Below, in pieces: positions 13,801 through 21,716 of a stretch of 33,616 nt of DNA (positions within the stretch are counted from its first letter, which is position 1; the number at the start of each line of letters is the position of its first letter). The position numbers were made by a program, and so were the translations under genes. The stretch is from Kiloniellaceae bacterium (GTDB taxonomy: Bacteria > Pseudomonadota > Alphaproteobacteria > Kiloniellales > J153). The notes under the pieces are model-generated. The model was not told the DNA's origin. It saw only the letters and a program-made list of their open reading frames with translations, and searched no databases. The stretch covers positions 1 to 33,616 of the forward strand of contig JAJFGP010000058.1 of assembly GCA_021776055.1 (NCBI GenBank), read 5' to 3'.

Positions 13801-16221
13801 TTAGATATCTGCCGACCCGGGCACCAGGACCTCGCGTTTGCCCACGTGGTTGGCCGAGCTGACCACGCCTTCCGCCTCCATCCGTTCGACGATACGCGCC
13901 GCCCGGTTGTAACCGATCTGCAGGTGGCGCTGGACGAAGCTGGTCGATGCCTTGCGGTGTTGGAAAACCAGGGCGACAGCCTTGTCGTACAACTCGTCGG
14001 CACCCTCGCCGCCGAGGAACGCGTCGATGCCTGCATCCTCTTCCTCGGTGACGGCTTCTACATAAGAAGGCTCCCCCTGTTGTTTCAAGAAGGCGACCAC
14101 ATCCTCGACCTCGTGATCGGTGACCAGCGGCCCGTGGACGCGCGAGATGCGGCCGCCGCCGGCCATGTAGAGCATGTCGCCCTGGCCGAGCAGTTGCTCG
14201 CCGCCCTGCTCGCCCAGGATGGTGCGGCTGTCGATCTTCGAGGTTACGTGGAAGCTGATGCGGGTCGGGAAGTTGGCCTTGATGGTGCCGGTGATCACAT
14301 CGACCGACGGGCGTTGGGTGGCCATGATCAGATGGATGCCGGCGGCGCGCGCCATTTGCGCCAGGCGCTGGACGGCCATCTCGATCTCTTTGCCGGCGAC
14401 CAGCATGAGATCGGCCATCTCGTCGACCACCACCACGATGAAGGGCAGCGGCTCCAGATCGAAGGGCTGCTCTTCGTGGACCGGCTGGCCGGTATCCGGA
14501 TCGAAGCCGGTCTGTACCGTGCGGGTAAGCACCTCGCCGCGGCGCAAGGCTTCCTCGATGCGGGTGTTGTAGCCTTCGATGTTGCGCACCCCCAGGCGCG
14601 ACATGGCGCGGTACCGCTCTTCCATCTCGCGTACGGTCCACTTCAGGGCGACGATTGCCTTCTTCGGCTCGGTGACCACCGGCGAGAGCAGATGCGGAAT
14701 GCCGTCATAGACGGACAATTCCAGCATCTTCGGATCGATGAGAATGAATTTGCATTTGTTCGGACCCAGCCGGTGCAGCAGCGACAGGATCATGGAGTTC
14801 ACGCCAACCGACTTGCCGGAGCCGGTGGTGCCGGCAATCAGCAAATGCGGCATGCGCGCCAAATCGACGATCATCGGCGCGCCGCCGATATCCTTGCCCA
14901 AGATGAGCGGCAGCTTGCCGGTGTTTTTCTCGTAGGCGCGCGAGGCCAGCAATTCGCGCAAGAAAACCGTTTCGCGCTTCGCATTCGGCAACTCGATGCC
15001 GATGGCACTCGAGCCCGGTACTACCGCGACGCGCACCGAAACCGCGCTCATGGAGCGGGCGATATCGTCGGCCAGACCGACCACGCGGCTGGTCTTGGTG
15101 CCCGGCGCGGGTTCAAGCTCGTAGCGGGTGACCACCGGGCCGGGGCGCACCTTGACGATCTCGCCGCGCACGCCGAAGTCATCGAGCACGCCTTCCAGAA
15201 GGCGCGCGTTCTTCTCCAGGGAATCTTGATTAAGAGCATCCTGCGCCGCGTCATCGGGCGGCTGGTCGAGAAGGGAGAGCGGCGGTAACTCATAGTCGCC
15301 GCTGGGGCCGAAATCGAGGCGCCGCTGGTTGGCTTGCCGACCGCGCTTGCCCGTCGGGGTGCGCGCGTGCCGGGGCGCAATCAAGTTGCGTTTCACCGAC
15401 CGTTGGCTGGCGCGTGCCGCGAAGGCGGCGATCTCCGCCTCCTCCTCGTCTTCTTCTTCCTCTTCTTCTTCGAAGTCGTCCTCGTCCTCCGCGGATGCAA
15501 CCAGCTTCGGCTCGCGCCGACGGCGCCGGGCCGGGCGTAAGTCACGTGTCCACTCACGAGCCGTCGGCCGCCAGCTGGCTAAATTCGCGATGGCTGCAAA
15601 GAATCCGGTGATCCATGCCAGCAGTCTCTGTCCCACGGCGTGCCAGGCGCGCCGGCTGATGCCCAGGCCATAGAGGTAGACGATGCTCCCCAGAGCGGCA
15701 GCGAGGGCTTTTGTGAGAACAGGCTCAATCTCGATGTTGGTTGCAAGCATCAACCGCAGGGCTTCGCCCACGATACCGCCAGCGCTTTCTTTGGCCGGCC
15801 AGAGCAGCGGCGCCGGTAGCATGGTCAGGGCAGTTGCGAGCAGCAAAAGTCCCACAAGGAAGCCGGGCAGGCGCAGCCACCAGTGGCGCACTGGCCAGTG
15901 GCGCACCATGCGCCAGCCCCAGGCGATCAGTGTCGGTGGGATCAGATAGGCACCGAAGCCAAGGCCGTAGAGCAGCGCGTCGGCAGCGAAGGCGCCGGGC
16001 ACGTTCAAAAGGTTTGCAATCGGTCCATCGATGGCCCGATTGAACGAGGGATCCGCCGGATTATAGGTCAAACAGGCGACGAAGATCGCCGCGCCCAACG
16101 CCAAGAAGCCGAGGCCGAAAATCTCGACAAAACGGCGGCCAAGGAATACGCCGAAACCATCCGCGAATATCGCGGCGCGCGGCGCCCTTCCCGTCCGGCG
16201 AGTACCAGTACGTGCGGCCAT
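13801..16221 (-). CDS. ftsK: DNA translocase FtsK
   Basis: The 806-residue protein has the three-part FtsK structure. Residues about 25-210 hold four membrane helices that anchor it at the division septum. Residues about 211-400 are a linker and the start of the motor, including a strongly acidic run of Glu and Asp at about 244-265. The RecA-like motor has Walker [11 protein letters not shown] near residue 465 and Walker [14 protein letters not shown] near 593. The C-terminal gamma winged helix (about 741-806, with [20 protein letters not shown]) reads the polarity sequences of the chromosome. It pumps DNA during division and activates XerCD dimer resolution. The linker is short compared with E. 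coli FtsK but normal for alphaproteobacteria. Confidence 0.97.
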   Translation of the reverse strand: MAARTGTRRTGRAPRAAIFADGFGVFLGRRFVEIFGLGFLALGAAIFVACLTYNPADPSFNRAIDGPIANLLNVPGAFAADALLYGLGFGAYLIPPTLIAWGWRMVRHWPVRHWWLRLPGFLVGLLLLATALTMLPAPLLWPAKESAGGIVGEALRLMLATNIEIEPVLTKALAAALGSIVYLYGLGISRRAWHAVGQRLLAWITGFFAAIANLASWRPTAREWTRDLRPARRRRREPKLVASAEDEDDFEEEEEEEDEEEAEIAAFAARASQRSVKRNLIAPRHARTPTGKRGRQANQRRLDFGPSGDYELPPLSLLDQPPDDAAQDALNQDSLEKNARLLEGVLDDFGVRGEIVKVRPGPVVTRYELEPAPGTKTSRVVGLADDIARSMSAVSVRVAVVPGSSAIGIELPNAKRETVFLRELLASRAYEKNTGKLPLILGKDIGGAPMIVDLARMPHLLIAGTTGSGKSVGVNSMILSLLHRLGPNKCKFILIDPKMLELSVYDGIPHLLSPVVTEPKKAIVALKWTVREMEERYRAMSRLGVRNIEGYNTRIEEALRRGEVLTRTVQTGFDPDTGQPVHEEQPFDLEPLPFIVVVVDEMADLMLVAGKEIEMAVQRLAQMARAAGIHLIMATQRPSVDVITGTIKANFPTRISFHVTSKIDSRTILGEQGGEQLLGQGDMLYMAGGGRISRVHGPLVTDHEVEDVVAFLKQQGEPSYVEAVTEEEDAGIDAFLGGEGADELYDKAVALVFQHRKASTSFVQRHLQIGYNRAARIVERMEAEGVVSSANHVGKREVLVPGSADI

Positions 16222-16262
16222 CGCCTGTTTATGCTCCTCCCGTCCGCATTGGTCTAGACCTG

Positions 16263-17480
16263 CTAAAGGATCTCGCCGAGTCGCGCGAGAGCCGCTTCAG
16301 TCAGCGCCGCATCGTAGACCAGGGCAATTCGTATATAGGGTGTGCCCGGATTGTCGCCAGCGGCGTCTTCGGCGCACATATAGGCACCGGGCAGGACTTT
16401 GATCCCAGCCTCGCGCCACAAAGTGACGGCCGCGGATTCGCCGTCACCTACGTCCAGCCAGAGAAAGAACCCGCCGGCCGGCTTGCGAAAGCCGAAGCGG
16501 TTGCCGAGGACCCGTTCGGCGACCGTGAAATTCGCTTGATAGCGGGCACGGTTGGCCTTTGCGTGGCTTTCTTCCTGCCATAGGCGGGTGCCGGCGGCGA
16601 TGACCGGTAAGGGCACCCCGGCGCTGCCGACCCGCAAGAGACCCTCGATGGCCCGGATTTGCCGCGGATCGCCGACGACGAAACCACAGCGCAGGCCGGG
16701 CGCGCTGGAGCGCTTGGAGAGCGAATGGAAGACCAGCATGTTGTCGAGCGTACCACCCAGTGCCGCGGCGGCCTCAAGGGCGCCGGGCGGGGGCGTTTCG
16801 GTGTAGATCTCGGCATAGCACTCATCGAAGGCGACGGTGAAACCGTATCGGCGGGCCAGCGCGATCAGATCCTGCAACTGCGCCAGGCTGGCAACCGCCC
16901 CTTGTGGATTTGCGGGCGAGCAGTAGTAACAGAGTGTGGTGCGCGCCAGAACCTCGGGCGGTAAGGCGCCGTAATCCGGCAAGAATCCATTTTCGCGCGT
17001 CGCCGGGACGCAGATCGCCTCGGCTCCGGCGGCGGCGGCAGCACCGGCATAGACGTGATAAAACGGGTTCGGCATGAGGATGACCGGCGTTTCGCCTGTT
17101 CCAGGGTCGGCAGGCGTGGTCGCCAAGGCGGCAAAGAACAGGCCCTCCCGCGTTCCCGCCAAGGGCAAAAACATGCGTTGGGGGTCGATCATGCCGGCGG
17201 ACAGGCCGTAGCGTTGTGTCAGCCAGGCCAAACAGGCCTTGGCATAGGCGCCGGTGCCGCGCGGCGGCGGGTACCGGGACCAATCGGCGGCGGCGCGGGC
17301 AATTTCCTCGGCGACGAACGCGGGCGGCTGGTTCTGCGGCTCACCGACGGAGAGCAGGGTCGGCTCTCCGGCCGCTAGTTCCGGGACATCGATACCCGAA
17401 TGGCCAGCGGGCACGCCGTCGAGCAAGCTGTTAAGCCGGCCGAACGGGTGAAAGGCTTGCAGGTCTCGCCGATCGGTCAC
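16263..17480 (-). CDS. dapC: Aminotransferase class I/II, DapC-like (succinyldiaminopimelate transaminase)
   Basis: The 405-residue fold-type I PLP enzyme has [11 protein letters not shown] and [18 protein letters not shown] in the N-terminal half. [12 protein letters not shown] binds the cofactor phosphate, [18 protein letters not shown] holds the conserved Asn, and [11 protein letters not shown] holds the Asp that contacts the pyridine nitrogen. [19 protein letters not shown] contains the Schiff-base Lys. 'SLSKRS..PG.R.GFV.GD' is typical of the DapC branch that makes N-succinyl-L,L-diaminopimelate in the lysine and peptidoglycan precursor pathway. It lies 41 nt upstream of ftsK on the same strand, so an aminotransferase–ftsK–lolA transcription unit is likely. 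DapC activity is an inference from this motif; a broader aminotransferase role is possible. Confidence 0.85.
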   Translation of the reverse strand: MTDRRDLQAFHPFGRLNSLLDGVPAGHSGIDVPELAAGEPTLLSVGEPQNQPPAFVAEEIARAAADWSRYPPPRGTGAYAKACLAWLTQRYGLSAGMIDPQRMFLPLAGTREGLFFAALATTPADPGTGETPVILMPNPFYHVYAGAAAAAGAEAICVPATRENGFLPDYGALPPEVLARTTLCYYCSPANPQGAVASLAQLQDLIALARRYGFTVAFDECYAEIYTETPPPGALEAAAALGGTLDNMLVFHSLSKRSSAPGLRCGFVVGDPRQIRAIEGLLRVGSAGVPLPVIAAGTRLWQEESHAKANRARYQANFTVAERVLGNRFGFRKPAGGFFLWLDVGDGESAAVTLWREAGIKVLPGAYMCAEDAAGDNPGTPYIRIALVYDAALTEAALARLGEIL

Positions 17481-17610
17481 AGGCTAAAATCCCGCCCATA
17501 GCCGTAACAGGGCGCCGGCTTGGCGCTAGGGCAAAAATTCATAGGGAATTGTAACGCCGCCGGATTTCGCCGACAAGCAAGGCCCGCGCTGCAAGATCAA
17601 TGTGTTGGTG

Positions 17611-17655
17611 GGCCGATTCACCTAACGCTTGGGAAACAAGCGTTAGGATCGGGCC
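17611..17655 (-). terminator. Long hairpin downstream of the small secreted-protein gene
   Basis: CCTAACGCTTG (17621-17631) pairs perfectly with CAAGCGTTAGG (17637-17647) around a 5-nt loop. An outer stem GGCCGAT (17611-17617) with ATCGGGCC (17648-17655, one bulged G) extends it. The hairpin begins 1 nt after the stop of the 17657-17965 gene on the minus strand. No T-run follows, so it may be a terminator or an mRNA-stabilising stem. The rest of the gap up to 17481 shows no gene. Confidence 0.6.
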
Positions 17656-17656
17656 A

Positions 17657-17965
17657 CTAGGCCCCTGGGTCCGCCGCGATTTCTTTTTGTTCGCGCCAGC
17701 CATCGCCGGAAAAAACCAGGCAGCTAACGCCTTGTGGCGAGGTAACGATGATCGTCCAGGTTTCGTCCGCCGCACTTTGCAATACCTCGACCAGGCTACC
17801 GGCGTTGGTCACGCCAAGGGCGACGGGGATCTCCTGATACCGTTCGGCCAGGGCCGTAATTAGATTATCGCGCGTTTCGCACGGGCCCAAAGCCGCCGCC
17901 GGCTGGGGTAGGAGGAAGATGGCAACGGCCGCCATGACAGCGGTAACAAGCCAGAAAGGGCGCAT
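17657..17965 (-). CDS. Small secreted protein, unknown
   Basis: The 102-residue protein has a clear signal peptide, MRPFWLVTAVMAAVAIFLLP followed by QPAAA, and a mature part of about 75 residues. The latter has two Cys (GPCETR and VSCLVF) that could form a disulfide, and a pattern DNLITALAERYQEIPVALGV, then SLVEVLQSAADETWTIIVTS. I recognise the general look of a common alphaproteobacterial periplasmic protein of unknown function but no named family. A strong hairpin follows immediately downstream. It is monocistronic, lying between the aminotransferase and the ammonium transporter. Confidence 0.75.
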   Translation of the reverse strand: MRPFWLVTAVMAAVAIFLLPQPAAALGPCETRDNLITALAERYQEIPVALGVTNAGSLVEVLQSAADETWTIIVTSPQGVSCLVFSGDGWREQKEIAADPGA

Positions 17966-18040
17966 GGTCCAGGCCCCAATATGAGCTACTATACAGCTAT
18001 TGATACCACAACATGTAGTAGATTTACAACTGTTACGAAA

Positions 18041-18072
18041 TAAGGACCGATAGCCGGTCGGGCTATCGGTCC
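18041..18072 (-). terminator. Intrinsic terminator of the ammonium transporter gene
   Basis: GGACCGATAGCC (18044-18055) and GGCTATCGGTCC (18061-18072) form a perfect 12-bp stem around a 5-nt loop, 32 nt beyond the amtB stop. Read on the minus strand the stem is followed by TTATTTCG, a T-rich tail. The fit to a Rho-independent terminator is good. Confidence 0.8.
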
Positions 18073-18104
18073 ATAGGGGTGGCCCTGTTAGACGGCGGGC
18101 TCTG

Positions 18105-19460
18105 TTAGATGGTCTGTGAGCCGTGTCCGAACTCCGGATAGGCCTCCATGCCCAGCTCGGCCTTGTCCAATCCCATCTCCTCGTCCTCTTCGTTCACCCG
18201 CAAGCCGACCGTGTGCTTGATGATGAGCCAAAGGATCGAGCTGGTAACGACGACGAAGCCGCCAATTGCCGCAATGCCGATGATTTGAACCACGAGGTCA
18301 CCACCGCCGAAGATAGCCACCGCCAAGGTGCCCCAGATGCCGGCGAACAGATGTGCCGAGATAGCGCCGACCACATCGTCAATGCGCAGGCGATCGAGCA
18401 AAGGCACGGCGATGACCACGATTGCCCCGCCGATGGCGCCGATAACGATTGCCAAGGCGTGATTTTGCAAATCCGGCCCGGCGGTTATGGAGACCAGCCC
18501 GGCGATAGCGCCGTTCAACGTCATGGTCAGGTCGATCTTCTTATAGAGCACCTGGGTTAGCGCCATGGCGGCGAGCAGGCCGGCGGCGGCAGCCAGGTTG
18601 GTGTTGACATAGACGATGGCGATCGCGGCGGCGTCCAGGGCGGACCCGAGCGCCAACTGCGAGCCGCCATTGAAGCCGAACCAGCCGAACCAAAGGATAA
18701 AGGTGCCAAGCGTCGCCAATGGTAGATTGGCCCCCGGCAGCGGTGTGACCCGGCCACCGGGGCCGTACTTGCCGCGTCGGGCGCCAAGGATGATAGCCCC
18801 GGTCAGGGCCGCCCAGCCGCCCACCGAATGGACGATGGTCGAACCGGCGAAGTCGGAAAAGCCGAGTTTGCTCAACCAGCCGCCACCCCAGGTCCAGGCG
18901 CCCTGAACCGGATAGATGATCGCGGTTAGTACCACGACGAAGAGCAGAAACGGCCAAACCTTGATCCGCTCGGCCACGGTGCCCGAGACGATGGAGGCGG
19001 CGGTGGCCACGAAGACCATCTGGAAAAACCAGTCGGACATGACCGAATAGCCGTTCTCGACCACTGGTGCGATAAGCTCGGGTGTTACCGTATCGGCGTT
19101 GAGTAGGGCCAACTCGGCCTCGGACGTGTTGTAGAAGAACGTCAGGTCGCCGATCCAATTGCCGACGTTGCTGTACATGAGGTTGTAGCCGATCACGTAG
19201 TAGAGCAAACCGGCGACCGAATAGAGGGCGACGTTCTTCAGACAGATGGTCGCCGTATTCTTGGTGCGTACCAGACCGGATTCGAGCATGGCAAAACCGG
19301 CGCCCATCCACATGACCAGGAAGCCGTGGACCAAGAAGGAAAAGGTGTTGAAGACGTACTGTGTCTCGCTCGACACCTCCGCCCGGGCCGGAATCGCGGC
19401 CAACAGGACGGCGGCACCAACGATGCCGGCCAACACAAGCGTGGAACTAAATCGTCTCAT
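18105..19460 (-). CDS. amtB: Ammonium transporter (Amt/MEP/Rh family)
   Basis: The 451-residue protein starts at ATG 19458-19460, behind AAAGGAG about 10 nt upstream. The frame is open further but that extension lacks support. A signal peptide ends near ARA-E (27/28) and is followed by 11 membrane helices. The twin-His pore pair is present: His211 in STIVHSVGGWAALTGA and His370 in GAISAHLFAGIWG. AER at 163-165 and WFGWFGFNGGS (257-267) are family marks. The C-terminal tail GLRVNEEDEEMGLDKAELG and then MEAYPEF matches Amt proteins gated by PII proteins. It takes up ammonium/ammonia for assimilation. Unusually for the family, no glnK lies next to it. A sigma-54 promoter upstream indicates nitrogen control by NtrC. 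Confidence 0.95.
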   Translation of the reverse strand: MRRFSSTLVLAGIVGAAVLLAAIPARAEVSSETQYVFNTFSFLVHGFLVMWMGAGFAMLESGLVRTKNTATICLKNVALYSVAGLLYYVIGYNLMYSNVGNWIGDLTFFYNTSEAELALLNADTVTPELIAPVVENGYSVMSDWFFQMVFVATAASIVSGTVAERIKVWPFLLFVVVLTAIIYPVQGAWTWGGGWLSKLGFSDFAGSTIVHSVGGWAALTGAIILGARRGKYGPGGRVTPLPGANLPLATLGTFILWFGWFGFNGGSQLALGSALDAAAIAIVYVNTNLAAAAGLLAAMALTQVLYKKIDLTMTLNGAIAGLVSITAGPDLQNHALAIVIGAIGGAIVVIAVPLLDRLRIDDVVGAISAHLFAGIWGTLAVAIFGGGDLVVQIIGIAAIGGFVVVTSSILWLIIKHTVGLRVNEEDEEMGLDKAELGMEAYPEFGHGSQTI

Positions 19461-19528
19461 CCCCCAGGTCTCCTTTAGGACTGCATTAGTTTTCCGGCCC
19501 AGATGGGGCCCCTCGTAAGTCCTGTGCA

Positions 19529-19545
19529 TTCCAAGAACCGTGCCA
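19529..19545 (-). promoter_or_regulatory. Sigma-54 (RpoN) promoter of amtB
   Basis: The minus strand reads TGGCACGGTTCTTGGA, against the consensus TGGCACRNNNNTTGCW. The -24 GG and the -12 element are separated by exactly 10 nt. The only deviation is GG in place of GC at -12. It lies about 70 nt before the amtB ATG, a normal distance. NtrC-dependent expression under nitrogen limitation follows from known biology of amt genes. Confidence 0.7.
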
Positions 19546-19611
19546 TGAGCCCCTGCATGGCGGTGGGCGCTGGAAATGGCAGTTTTCCGCACCTCGCATG
19601 CTGTGGTGATT

Positions 19612-19676
19612 CTAGGCGTACAACATGATATGCCTAGAAATTAGCCACATCATGTTGTACGCCTAAATAATAGGCG
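19612..19676. repeat. 17-bp perfect inverted repeat with a competing inner pairing
   Basis: TAGGCGTACAACATGAT (19613-19629) and its exact complement at 19649-19665 are separated by 19 nt. Inside, CTAGGC (19612-19617) can instead pair with GCCTAG (19632-19637), and another TAGGCG occurs at 19671-19676. The element lies in the amtB/UbiH-like divergent region, 68 nt before the plus-strand ATG. It could be a tandem regulator site, an RNA switch or a small repeat element. Confidence 0.75.
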
Positions 19677-19733
19677 AATAGAAGACATGCCTCGGGGCTG
19701 GACAAGGCGGCGCGGCGCGGCAATTCTGCGCCC

Positions 19734-21029
19734 ATGGCGCAAAGATCGGTCAACGGTACGGCACGGGGCGGCGATGAGGCGACCACGGAGGTCTTGATTT
19801 CCGGCGGTGGCATGGTCGGGCTGACCTTGGGAATAGCGCTGGCCGGCGCCGGGGTGGATGTGGTCGTTCTCGAGCCGAGGGACCCGGCGGCGTCGACCGA
19901 TGCCGCCTTCGACGGCCGCTCGTCGGCGATCGCGCGCGGTACCCAGCGGCTTTTGGCGGCGCTGGGCATCTGGCCGGGCATGGCCGCGGCGGCAGAGCCT
20001 ATTCTGGATATCCGCGTCTCGGATGGGCGCATCGGGTCGGCTGCTTCGCGATTGTTCCTGCACTACGGGCGGGATGAGCGGGCCAAAGAACCGGACGAGC
20101 CCATGGGCTATATCGTGGAAAATCGGGCGATCCGCACTGCCCTGCATGCCCGCGCGGCCGAGATGCCAACGCTACGTTTCATGGTGCCGGAGCGTCTTAC
20201 CAATCTGGAGCGCGGCACCGGCACGGCGCCGGCGGAGGCGACGCTTAGCAACGGACAGCATTTGCGCGCCCGCCTGGTGGTTGCCGCCGAGGGTCGCGGG
20301 TCGCCTTTGCGCGCCGCCGCCGGCATTCGGATGACGGCGTGGGATTATCCGCAAAGCGGCATTGTCTGCACCGTGGCCCACGAGGCGCCGCATCACGGTG
20401 TGGCGCACGAGCATTTTCTGCCTGCCGGACCGTTCGCGCTGTTGCCCATGACCGACGGGGCGGATGGGGGGCACCGGTCGTCCCTGGTGTGGACCGAGCG
20501 GCGGACCCTGGTCCCGGCCATGCTGGCGCTGGATGACGCTGCCTTCGGTGCCGAGCTGCAGCGGCGCTTTGGCGATAGTTTAGGGGCGCTTCGGCCGGCC
20601 GGCCGGCGCTGGAGTTATCCCCTCTCGCTCATGCATGCGGAACGATATATCGACCATCGCCTGGCGCTTGTGGGCGATGCGGCGCATGGGATTCACCCCA
20701 TCACCGGGCAGGGATTGAATCTGGGTCTGCGCGATGTGGCGGCGCTGGCGGAAACGGTGGTCGAAGCCCGCCGCCTTGGCCTCGATCCCGGCGAGGCAAA
20801 CGTGTTGGCCCGCTATCAGCAATGGCGGCGCTTCGACAACACCGTGCTGATGATCACGACGGATGGCCTCAATCGGTTGTTCTCGAACGATCTTGCGCCG
20901 CTGCGCCTGGCCCGCGATGTGGGCTTGGCGGCCGTCAACAGACTGCCGCCCTTGAAGCGTTTGTTCATGCAACACGCCATGGGTCTGGTGGGCGATCTGC
21001 CGCGCCTCATCCGCGGTCAGGCCCTGTAG
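19734..21029 (+). CDS. UbiH/UbiF/VisC/COQ6-family FAD-dependent hydroxylase
   Basis: The 431-residue flavoprotein monooxygenase has the N-terminal dinucleotide-binding motif LISGGGMVGLTLGIALAGAG, followed by the acidic VVVLEPRD. DAAFDGRSSAIARGTQRLL is the family's variable 'D.R..A....' segment. GDAAHGIHPITGQGLNLGLR near residues 315-335 is the hallmark second FAD-binding motif. Enzymes of this family add hydroxyl groups to the ubiquinone ring at C1, C5 or C6; which position is used cannot be read from the sequence, and alphaproteobacteria use versions called UbiL and UbiM. The next gene overlaps the stop by one base. It diverges from amtB, with the inverted repeat between them. Confidence 0.9.
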   Translation: MAQRSVNGTARGGDEATTEVLISGGGMVGLTLGIALAGAGVDVVVLEPRDPAASTDAAFDGRSSAIARGTQRLLAALGIWPGMAAAAEPILDIRVSDGRIGSAASRLFLHYGRDERAKEPDEPMGYIVENRAIRTALHARAAEMPTLRFMVPERLTNLERGTGTAPAEATLSNGQHLRARLVVAAEGRGSPLRAAAGIRMTAWDYPQSGIVCTVAHEAPHHGVAHEHFLPAGPFALLPMTDGADGGHRSSLVWTERRTLVPAMLALDDAAFGAELQRRFGDSLGALRPAGRRWSYPLSLMHAERYIDHRLALVGDAAHGIHPITGQGLNLGLRDVAALAETVVEARRLGLDPGEANVLARYQQWRRFDNTVLMITTDGLNRLFSNDLAPLRLARDVGLAAVNRLPPLKRLFMQHAMGLVGDLPRLIRGQAL

Positions 21030-21709
21030 TGGACGCTTTGCGTTGGGCGGCTGTGTTGCTGGCCTCATTGTTCGGTGTTCTCAGTGAGGTTCGTCCGGCA
21101 GCGGCACAGACAGGTGATACCGCGGTGCTGTTCGGCGGCGGCGATGAGGTCTACATCGCCGGCTTGCCGGTCGGCTGGCGCAAACAGGCCGAGGCGCGCG
21201 ATGCTTTAGGCTATCGGGCCGATTGGCTGCCGGCGGGACAGACTCTAGCGGACTGGCGCGACCGTATGACCCTGCAACTCATCCCGGATGTGGCGGGCCA
21301 AGTCCCCAAACAATTTCTCGACAACCTGGCGGCACTTTGGGCGGAAAGTTGCGAAGCGGTCATGGTCACCGAGGTCGAAAGCAAACCGGTCAACGGCTAT
21401 GCCGGAGGATCGCGTTTGATCGCCTGTACGCGCGACAAGCAAAGCGGCAAGGGCAGCGTCTCGCTGTATCAGGTGGTCGCCGGTGAGCGTGCGCTTTACG
21501 TGGTGCAACGGGCCTACCGGGTGCCGCCGTTCACGACTGACGGCGTGCCGCTGGCGGGGGCCGATCTCGACGCGGGCCGCAGTGAGGTTGGCTTCGGCGT
21601 CGCCTGTGAACGGGGTACCGCGATACGCCCCTGCCCGGCCGATTGGGCCCCGGTGCTCGCCCCCCTCGATCCCAACCGCCAGCTTGTGGTCTTTCCGGCC
21701 CCGGGTTGA
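21029..21709 (+). CDS. Secreted protein, unknown, coupled to UbiH-like hydroxylase
   Basis: The 226-residue protein probably starts at GTG 21029, whose G is the last base of the upstream TAG stop. This start puts a clean signal peptide (WAAVLLASLFGVLSEVRPAA, then AQ) at the N-terminus; the frame is open far upstream within the hydroxylase, where translation makes no sense. The mature protein contains LTLQLIPDVAGQVPKQFLDN-like amphipathic segments, three Cys (ESCEAV, LIACTRD and VACERG, plus IRPCPADW near the end) and no catalytic motif I know. It is predicted to be periplasmic. Similar 'hypothetical' genes next to Ubi hydroxylases cannot be confirmed without searching. Confidence 0.7.
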   Translation: MDALRWAAVLLASLFGVLSEVRPAAAQTGDTAVLFGGGDEVYIAGLPVGWRKQAEARDALGYRADWLPAGQTLADWRDRMTLQLIPDVAGQVPKQFLDNLAALWAESCEAVMVTEVESKPVNGYAGGSRLIACTRDKQSGKGSVSLYQVVAGERALYVVQRAYRVPPFTTDGVPLAGADLDAGRSEVGFGVACERGTAIRPCPADWAPVLAPLDPNRQLVVFPAPG

Positions 21710-21716
21710 GGGTGCC

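Noticed and set aside
13798-15288. 496-codon plus-strand frame opposite ftsK
   Set aside because: It is a GC-rich antisense shadow of ftsK, with an improbable composition and no domain; the ftsK frame has all its motifs.
17539-17775. 78-codon minus-strand frame overlapping the small secreted-protein gene
   Set aside because: It overlaps a better gene with a signal peptide, spans the hairpin, and is basic and low in hydrophobic structure.
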